A stretch of 37,841 nt of DNA. Source: an uncultured Acidobacteriia bacterium. Its GTDB lineage: Bacteria; Acidobacteriota; Terriglobia; Bryobacterales; Bryobacteraceae. The position numbers and the translations under genes were made by a program. The DNA lies in assembly GCA_903881085.1 (NCBI GenBank), contig CAIRSA010000209.1, positions 1-37,841 on the forward strand. The letters run 5' to 3'. The notes beneath the pieces were generated by a model that did no database searches, was not told where the DNA came from, and saw only the letters and a program-made list of their open reading frames with translations. Positions 32,506 to 37,841 of the stretch are shown here, one piece after another (position 1 is the stretch's first letter; each line of letters opens with the position of its first letter).

Positions 32506-34344
32506 ATGATTCCCCTTCTACATTCGATCCTCTTCTCACTGCCCCTGCTTGCCGAGGGGCCGCCCTCGATGCGGGTCCATGAGCCGGTTCGCTGTGTCTT
32601 TCGGGAGGGCGATAGCGCGAGCTGGGCGCAGCCTGGCTTCGACGACAGCGCATGGAATACAGAAGTCCATCGCGGGCGAGATCCGATCCTCTGGCAGCGT
32701 TGTCATTTCGATCCCATTAATGATGCCGTTCCAGGCGATTTCGACCTGCAATTTCGCGTGATGGCCGCGTGGATTGTCTACGTGGACGGCCGGCAGGCCG
32801 CGACCTCCGGAGATCCGCAATCGGGCTGGTACAACCTGAACAACCTCTACCAAGCGCCGATTTCAGATGCCGCAGCGGCGAGCCGAGGCACCGTGGTAGC
32901 CATCCGCATGACCCGCCGATATACCTGGGACAACCTCTTCCTTTGGAATTCCCTGCAACTGCCCCCGGCGCTTGGCAGCCATGCACGTTTGGAATTGCGT
33001 GGCGTTCAGTACAGTCTGGGTAAGACGTGGGGGTATGGGCTTCCGTTCTTCGCAGGAATCGTGTTGTTGATTTTGTACTCCGCAGATCGTGAGCGTCGCG
33101 ATACGCTTTATCTCGGAATCATTGCACTAGGAAGTTGCTTATTTCCAATGTGCGTTGGATTGCCCTCTTCACTCGCCCCCGTTTCTTATATTTTCGATCC
33201 CTTGTGCTACTTCACGGGCCGGACAGCAATGTTGCTTTTCCCGTTCTTTGTGTGCGCATTTCGCAAACAACCCATGCCCCGATTTGCGCTCGTTGCGGCG
33301 GGGGTTCTGCTTGCATATAACCTGGTCAGGTTGCTCTTGCTACCGCTTCCAGCGTGGATTGCGTTTCCGGCGAATGAATGGGCGAACAGCACCGGGCCCT
33401 TGCTGGTTGTCCACATCGTTACGCTGGTAGCGCAGGCCCCTTTTCTTACCGCTTTTCTGCCACTGCGTGATTTGCGCCGCCACGAAATCCCAATATTCGC
33501 TGCCGCGCTGCTGGTTTGGCTTCCAGCCTTCCTCATTCTGCTTGGACAATATCCTGGCCTTGGCCATCTGCTGGTACCGGCCGTGATTGCGGGCAGCATT
33601 GTTCATGGAGTCGTCCTGCTCTACTTCTTCGCGTTAATCGCTTTCCGCTATCACCGTCTGCGCGAGGATCGTGCGGTGCAGCAGGCCGCCATGCGCGCCG
33701 CCGCAGAAGTCCAGCGGCGTCTGATTCCGGAGCAGATCCCGAACTTTCCAGGCTTTTCGCTCGAGGCCGCCTACCTGCCCGCGAGCGAAGTAGGGGGCGA
33801 TTTCTATCAGGTCCTGGCTGTGGCGGATGGCTCGCTTCTCGCCGTGGTAGGCGATGTCAGCGGCAAAGGACTCGATGCAGCAATGCTCGTAGCCGCCATC
33901 ATCGGCGCATTGCGCGGCGGAAGCGTGGAAGAGCCAGGTGGCGTGATGGCATATTTGAATCGATCGCTTGCGGGCAAAACATCGGGCGGCTTTGTCACCT
34001 GCTGTTGCGCGCGGATTCATGCGGACGGCGCCGTCAAGTTTGCCAGCGCAGGTCATCTGGCGCCCTACGTGGATGGGGAGGAAATTGCAGTGGAAGCCGG
34101 CCTGCCGTTGGGACTTGTCCCCGATGCGGATTGGCCAGAGTCCAATCTGCAACTCGCTCGCGGAGCGCAATTGACGCTCATCTCCGATGGCATTATCGAA
34201 GCCGCCAACGCAAAGGGAGAACTGTTCGGCTTCGACCGCACGCGTCATATGGCCACACGACCAGCGCAAGCCATCGCTGAAGCTGCCAAGGCGTGGGGCC
34301 AGAACGACGATATCACTGTGGTGACGGTCCGCCGTGCAGTGTAA
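32506..34344 (+). CDS. Membrane-bound SpoIIE/RsbU-type serine phosphatase
   Basis: This is a 612-residue protein. A short signal peptide (1-17) leads to an outside beta-sandwich of about 160 residues (DSASWAQPGFDDSAWNTEV, AAWIVYVDGRQAA) like galactose-binding or 7TMR-DISM sensor domains. About seven membrane helices follow (185-390). The cytoplasmic C-terminus from about 405 is a PP2C/SpoIIE phosphatase: AAEVQRRLIPEQIP, SEVGGDFYQV, VVGDVSGKGLDAAM, SAGHLAPY, LISDGIIEAAN and QNDDITVVTV. The metal-binding Asp residues are present. Such proteins dephosphorylate anti-anti-sigma factors in partner-switching pathways in response to an external ligand. No sigma, anti-sigma or antagonist gene is nearby. 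Confidence 0.85.
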   Translation: MIPLLHSILFSLPLLAEGPPSMRVHEPVRCVFREGDSASWAQPGFDDSAWNTEVHRGRDPILWQRCHFDPINDAVPGDFDLQFRVMAAWIVYVDGRQAATSGDPQSGWYNLNNLYQAPISDAAAASRGTVVAIRMTRRYTWDNLFLWNSLQLPPALGSHARLELRGVQYSLGKTWGYGLPFFAGIVLLILYSADRERRDTLYLGIIALGSCLFPMCVGLPSSLAPVSYIFDPLCYFTGRTAMLLFPFFVCAFRKQPMPRFALVAAGVLLAYNLVRLLLLPLPAWIAFPANEWANSTGPLLVVHIVTLVAQAPFLTAFLPLRDLRRHEIPIFAAALLVWLPAFLILLGQYPGLGHLLVPAVIAGSIVHGVVLLYFFALIAFRYHRLREDRAVQQAAMRAAAEVQRRLIPEQIPNFPGFSLEAAYLPASEVGGDFYQVLAVADGSLLAVVGDVSGKGLDAAMLVAAIIGALRGGSVEEPGGVMAYLNRSLAGKTSGGFVTCCCARIHADGAVKFASAGHLAPYVDGEEIAVEAGLPLGLVPDADWPESNLQLARGAQLTLISDGIIEAANAKGELFGFDRTRHMATRPAQAIAEAAKAWGQNDDITVVTVRRAV

Positions 34345-34350
34345 TGCGGC

Positions 34351-36282
34351 TTAGATCTTCGACGCCCCGCCCTGTTTGAGAATTCCGGCCAGCGCGCGCA
34401 TGCGGTCGGCATCGGCGGGCGACTTCGCGGTGGCAGCGTCCTTTTCCAGGCTGGCGCCCATCGACTTCAATTGCGCTGCACCTTTCTTCGTCTTTTCGAA
34501 CTTTTCGATCGCCGAATTAATCGCCGCGATCCGTTCCGGCTTGAGAGCAGTGCCGCGATTGAGCTGATCAATGTAAGCACGGGCGACAATGAAATTCGAC
34601 GGCCACTTGATCTTGGGCTGATTCTGTACGTTCAGCTCGTCAAAGTGCACCTGGTTGGACGCATCGATTTCGTTTTGCGTGATGAACTTGTTCGGCACCA
34701 GTTTGAACACGTCCACGCCGCGTGCGATCTCGGCACCGTAAATATAACCGTTATACCAGTAGGTGGACCACTGCCCACCCATGGCGCGTTTGGCCGGGTC
34801 GACGGGACCGCGGTCGAAGAAGGCGATTTCATAGGGGTGCGAGGCATCGGTGAAGTCGACGATGGAGATGCCGCCCTGATACCAGCTCTGCACCAGAATG
34901 TCTCGCCCGGGGATCGGAATCAGCGACCCGTTGTGGGCCACGCAGTTTTCAAACTCCGTTTGCTCGGCCGGCATTTTGTAGTACGAGGCCAGCGTCAGCT
35001 TGCGGTCCTTCAGCTTGAAGATCGCGTCGGCTCCCCAATTCATGGGGTCGCTGGCGCGGCAGCGCGGCTGGCCGCCTCCACCCCATTCATCGGTGAACAA
35101 TACGGTGGTGCCGGCGTTGTTGAAATTCGCGGAGTGCCAGAAGGCGTAGTTGGGATCGCTGACCGCGTCGATGCGGACAGGGTTCACAGGGTTTGAAATG
35201 TCGAGCAGGATGCCATTGCCTGAGCACGCACCGGCGGCGAGGCCGAGTTCGGAATATATGGTGATGTCGTGACATTTATCAGTCAACGATGTTGTTTGCG
35301 TACCTTCGCCATGTTTGCCGCCAGCCCAAAGCCCATTGATGACGCCGGTCTGCGGATTGATAAAGATGCGCGGACTGGCGACAATCTTCGCTTGTTCAGG
35401 ATGCGCGAGCGGGACTTTGATGATGTCGATTCGGAAGAGGGAAGTATCGGGATCCTTGTCCGGAGTTGCACCGGAGCAACCGGGAAGCTCCTCGGCTTGG
35501 CGAACCTGCGCGGTGCCGGAGATGTACACGTAGATGTTGTCTTTGTCTTTCGGGTCGATCAGCAGCGTGTGGGTGTGCGAGCCGCGGCAGCTCTGCACGG
35601 CGGCGATCTGTTTGGGATTCGCGACATCGGAGATGTCGAAGATGCGCACGCCTCGGAACCGGTCCGGGCTGGGCGGAGGTAGCGGACGAGGCCGGCGTGC
35701 AGTTGGGGTTCCTTCGGCTCCAGGCGCGGGCTTGGGCTCCGCGGGCGGAGGAGGCGGAGGTTTATAACCGGCGGGCAATGGGATTCCTTGCGTGCCACAG
35801 TCAGTTCTGCCATTCATTGTCTCGGCGGACATGAACATCAGTTTGCCGTAGACGGAAACGTCGCCCTGACCGCCGGGGCACACCAGCGACGAGATCAGCT
35901 TTACCTTGCCGGGGTTGTCAATATCGTAGGTATTGATGCCGTTATAATTGCCGACGAAAAGGCGATTGCCGCTGAAGGCGAGATCGGAGTTGGTTGAGCC
36001 CAACTGAGCGGCAGGAGGCTGTGGGGGCTGGCCAGGCTCGGGCGTCCGTTCCGGCGCCGGGGTCGCGAAGAAATTGCCGGGCGCGAAGCCAGGAGGCTTG
36101 GGCAGCGAGGCAAGACGCTGCATTCCGAACGCAGCTTCTCCGGCGTCGTACAAGCCGCCTTTCAGGCCGATGCGCGGATCGTCCTTGCCGGCGCGGGGAT
36201 TGGAGGCCACCTGCGCGGAGCCAAGCGTGGACAATAGCGAGCTGATTATAAGCGCGCCCCAGATGTGAGGACTATTTTTCAT
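34351..36282 (-). CDS. Secreted LVIVD-repeat protein
   Basis: This is a 643-residue exported protein. Its signal peptide is about 23 residues (LLSTLGSAQ). From about residue 95 onward it carries LVIVD-type beta-propeller repeats: LAFSGNRLFVGNYNGINTYD, VRIFDISDVANPKQIA, ILLDISNPVNPVRIDAV, GISIVDFTDASHPYEIAFF. A proline-rich insert of about 40 residues (near 175-215) interrupts one blade. Several cysteines (SCRGSH, DKCHD, ENCVAH) could form disulfides or bind metal. The C-terminal 90 residues are helical and Lys/Ala-rich. Its start overlaps the end of the DUF305 gene by 11 bp, so both proteins probably act together outside the membrane. The biochemical role is unknown. Confidence 0.8.
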   Translation of the reverse strand: MKNSPHIWGALIISSLLSTLGSAQVASNPRAGKDDPRIGLKGGLYDAGEAAFGMQRLASLPKPPGFAPGNFFATPAPERTPEPGQPPQPPAAQLGSTNSDLAFSGNRLFVGNYNGINTYDIDNPGKVKLISSLVCPGGQGDVSVYGKLMFMSAETMNGRTDCGTQGIPLPAGYKPPPPPPAEPKPAPGAEGTPTARRPRPLPPPSPDRFRGVRIFDISDVANPKQIAAVQSCRGSHTHTLLIDPKDKDNIYVYISGTAQVRQAEELPGCSGATPDKDPDTSLFRIDIIKVPLAHPEQAKIVASPRIFINPQTGVINGLWAGGKHGEGTQTTSLTDKCHDITIYSELGLAAGACSGNGILLDISNPVNPVRIDAVSDPNYAFWHSANFNNAGTTVLFTDEWGGGGQPRCRASDPMNWGADAIFKLKDRKLTLASYYKMPAEQTEFENCVAHNGSLIPIPGRDILVQSWYQGGISIVDFTDASHPYEIAFFDRGPVDPAKRAMGGQWSTYWYNGYIYGAEIARGVDVFKLVPNKFITQNEIDASNQVHFDELNVQNQPKIKWPSNFIVARAYIDQLNRGTALKPERIAAINSAIEKFEKTKKGAAQLKSMGASLEKDAATAKSPADADRMRALAGILKQGGASKI

Positions 36283-36994
36283 TTTTCTCCTTGCTTAGCA
36301 TGTCTTGCATGATTTTGATTTCCGCGCTTTGGGTGTTTTCAATGTCGGTGGCGAAGTCGAACAACACGGGATCCTCGGCCGCGCGTGGAACGGCGAGCAG
36401 GTCGTCCACCATGGTCAGCGCTCCGCCATGGTGCTGGATCATGCCAGTCAGAAACAGGTGGTCAAATTTGCGGCCGGTCGACGCGGCCAGCTCTTTCATC
36501 TGTTGCGGAGTGAGCATGCCCGGCATTAGCGGCATGGAAGCCATCGCATTGTGATCGCCGTGGTTCATTGTGCCATGGTCCATTTTGGAGTGATCCGTGG
36601 AGGGCAACGCGGCCATGTGACCCATGCCATGCCCGCCGCCGGATTGCGGCCGGCCATGATCGGAAAGCCACAGCTTCATGAACTGCATTTCGTCGGTTTG
36701 CGAAATGCGGATGCGGTCGCCCAGACGTCGCAGGTCCTTATTTTCGCCTCGCGTCTGCATCAGCTCCACCATATCGACGGCTTGGGAATGATGATGGATC
36801 ATGCCTTCCATGAAATTGAAATCGGCTTCGGTGGGCGCGCGATAGGGTGCTGCGGCGGTCTTTGTGGTGAGCTGCTTGCTGCTCTGCCCGGGCGCCCCGG
36901 GTTGCACGATAGGCGTCTGCGCATAGAGCAGGCCCGCCGGTATGCCCCACAAAAGTGCGGCTTTCAATATACAAGTCGTTTTGGAATTCGTCAC
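36272..36994 (-). CDS. DUF305 metal-binding-type secreted protein
   Basis: From the GTG at 36994, with GGAGG 4 nt upstream, this is a 240-residue protein. A TTG start at 37015 gives seven more residues and a poorer signal. A signal peptide (ILKAALLWGIPAGLLYAQ) precedes a DUF305 domain, a ferritin-like helical bundle. The hallmark histidine clusters are MIHHHSQAVDM and MIQHHGGALTM. Between them lies a linker of about 50 residues rich in His and Met (HGMGHM, DHSKMDHGTMNHGDH), typical of periplasmic copper or silver binding. Relatives such as CopM bind copper. It is followed at once by the LVIVD-repeat gene. A role in copper handling is plausible but not shown by any neighbouring copper gene. 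Confidence 0.85.
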   Translation of the reverse strand: MTNSKTTCILKAALLWGIPAGLLYAQTPIVQPGAPGQSSKQLTTKTAAAPYRAPTEADFNFMEGMIHHHSQAVDMVELMQTRGENKDLRRLGDRIRISQTDEMQFMKLWLSDHGRPQSGGGHGMGHMAALPSTDHSKMDHGTMNHGDHNAMASMPLMPGMLTPQQMKELAASTGRKFDHLFLTGMIQHHGGALTMVDDLLAVPRAAEDPVLFDFATDIENTQSAEIKIMQDMLSKEKNEK

Positions 36995-37079
36995 TTCGCC
37001 TCCAGATGAATTCAATCATTGCATGGAATCTGACGGGTGTGAAGTTCGGCGTGGAAGTCGCAAATCCGCTGGGATTGGT

Positions 37080-37298
37080 TTAGTTGCGAGGATAACGCAC
37101 CTGCGGGTGGTTGTCAAAGCGAAGCAGAGCTCCGCCTTGGGTAGGAACCCAAGAACAAAAAACAACCCGGGAACCCAAGAAAGGCGTTTTATCCACAGGG
37201 TATCTAGTTGGTGGCGAATGGGTTGTTTGCTCTTGGGTTGGGCTTGGGTAAGCCAAGGATTTCGCGCTGTTTGCGGACGGTGAAAAATGTGTGCTCAT
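37080..37298 (-). other. Uncertain small ORF with strong ribosome-binding site
   Basis: A minus-strand ATG at 37298 has AGGAGG 5 nt upstream. The frame runs 72 residues but its composition is not protein-like (many Pro, Ser and Thr). After a run of five T at codons 4-6, the next frame would read FFTVRKQREILGLPKPNPRA and stop after about 31 codons, which looks more protein-like. One extra T would join it to the ATG. This may be a frameshifted small gene or chance. Confidence 0.25.
37136..37239. repeat. Cluster of interlocking inverted repeats
   Basis: A perfect 7-bp hairpin (CTTGGGT/ACCCAAG, 37136-37153) is followed by AAACAACCC (37160-37168) pairing with GGGTTGTTT (37220-37228), and AACCCAAGA (37172-37180) pairing with TCTTGGGTT (37231-37239). 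The two long pairs cross each other, as in a pseudoknot. The stretch from 36995 to 37500 otherwise holds nothing recognisable. Confidence 0.5.
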
Positions 37299-37501
37299 AA
37301 GAGCCTCCTCGTACTGTTTTTACCAGGGCGGAGTTTAAAAGTAGCGTGGCGCTTTGTGTAAGTCATAGCAGCGTTTGGAGAAATAAAGATCTTTTGATTG
37401 TTAACGTTTTGGTTGCCATTGGCGAGGCACGCTAACGCAGACGCCCGGCGATGACGAAATTGGCTCATCTCATTTTCCAGGAGTTCAGGAGGTCTGAAGA
37501 T

Positions 37502-37690
37502 CGAGTCAACCTGGTTGGCGATCCCCATGCCAATGTCCCCGTGTTGACCAACACTCTGGCTGTGCAATACTTCAATCCGGCGGCCTTCGCCAAACCGGCC
37601 ACCGGTTCGTTCGGCAATCTCGGCCGCGACGCGCTGTATGGTCCTGGCTTCGGGTCGGTGAACTTTTCGCTGTTCAACCTTAAAAAGCAG
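37502..37690 (+). pseudogene. Fragment of an Oar-like TonB-dependent receptor
   Basis: About 63 residues read RVNLVGDPHANVP, QYFNPAAFAKPATGSFGNLG, RDALYGPGFGSVNFSLF and then diverge. This is the well-known segment near the C-terminus of Acidobacteriota TonB receptors, just before the last barrel strands. The signal peptide, plug and nearly all the barrel are missing, and the usual last strands after FSLF are replaced by unrelated sequence. A 12-bp direct repeat (37698-37709 and 37767-37778) starts where similarity ends. It is a remnant of a deleted or disrupted receptor gene. Confidence 0.7.
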
Positions 37691-37697
37691 TTGAGTC

Positions 37698-37778
37698 TTC
37701 GTATTGCGGCAATCCGCTTCATTTGTAAGATGTTGCGGGAATCCGAATGGTCACCCAATGGGTGAGTTCGTATTGCGG
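37698..37778. repeat. 12-bp direct repeat at the edge of the receptor remnant
   Basis: TTCGTATTGCGG occurs at 37698-37709 and again at 37767-37778, with 57 bp between. Inside lies a perfect palindrome TCACCCA-A-TGGGTGA at 37751-37765. It may mark a rearrangement or the scar of a mobile element, but no transposase is visible before the window ends. Confidence 0.45.
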
Positions 37779-37841
37779 GTTGTATCGCCGGGGCAAACAG
37801 GGGACGGACAGCGAAATTCCGGCCAAAAACGCCGGAAATTC

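Noticed and set aside
37451..37501. ATG start for the receptor remnant at 37451
   Set aside because: The first 17 codons show no similarity to receptors and no ribosome site; the similarity begins mid-domain, so this is not a gene start.

Overview
The window looks like chromosomal DNA of an Acidobacteriota member, most likely the Solibacter/Bryobacter branch. This is inferred from family content, not from a marker gene. The evidence is two very large Oar-type TonB-dependent receptors with N-terminal carboxypeptidase-regulatory-like domains (plus a fragment of a third), a secreted protein ending in the Solibacter-type TIGR03437 domain, GC-rich codon use, a Tat-exported glycoside-hydrolase-like protein, and a DUF305/LVIVD pair. 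I found no rRNA, tRNA or CRISPR array.

Layout. 1-4.2 kb: a secreted TIGR03437 protein and a 4-hydroxybutyryl-CoA dehydratase-like flavo/Fe-S enzyme on the minus strand, divergent from a DUF2007 protein. 4.29-5.70 kb: a compact minus-strand toxin-antitoxin array of five ORFs (PIN toxin, two small partner ORFs, a ParD-like antitoxin, and a ParE-like toxin whose expected ATG is ATA). 5.8-9.4 kb: TonB receptor 1. 9.5-12.1 kb: a secreted protein, then a structured-looking leader, a zinc-ribbon protein and a zinc alcohol dehydrogenase. 12.1-17.3 kb: a tightly packed minus-strand operon of a GT-C membrane protein, a HAD phosphatase, a deoxyhypusine-synthase-like protein, a PfkB kinase and a ROK kinase. 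17.9-25.9 kb: a complete minus-strand chemotaxis operon cheA-cheW-(small ORF)-mcp-cheY-cheB-cheR-cheX. Its receptor is soluble and carries a protoglobin-like sensor, and its CheA has tandem CheW-like domains and a degenerate receiver. 26.3-29.6 kb: TonB receptor 2, convergent with a Tat-exported glycoside-hydrolase-like protein whose 3' end contains a terminator-like hairpin. 32.5-34.3 kb: a membrane-bound SpoIIE/RsbU-type phosphatase. 34.4-37.0 kb: a DUF305 metal-binding protein overlapping an LVIVD-repeat protein. 37.0-37.8 kb: poorly coding DNA with inverted repeats and a TonB-receptor remnant.

How the genes may work together. The 12-17 kb operon joins two sugar-type kinases, a phosphatase, a deoxyhypusine-synthase-fold protein without the expected catalytic lysine, and a polyprenyl-sugar-type transferase. 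I read it as an undescribed sugar-phosphate or cell-surface glycan pathway, and it is the best candidate here for a new system. The che operon should be a self-contained signalling module, plausibly sensing oxygen or another haem ligand. TonB receptor 2 and the Tat-exported hydrolase probably act on related glycans. All functions are inferred from motifs read by eye; no database search was run.
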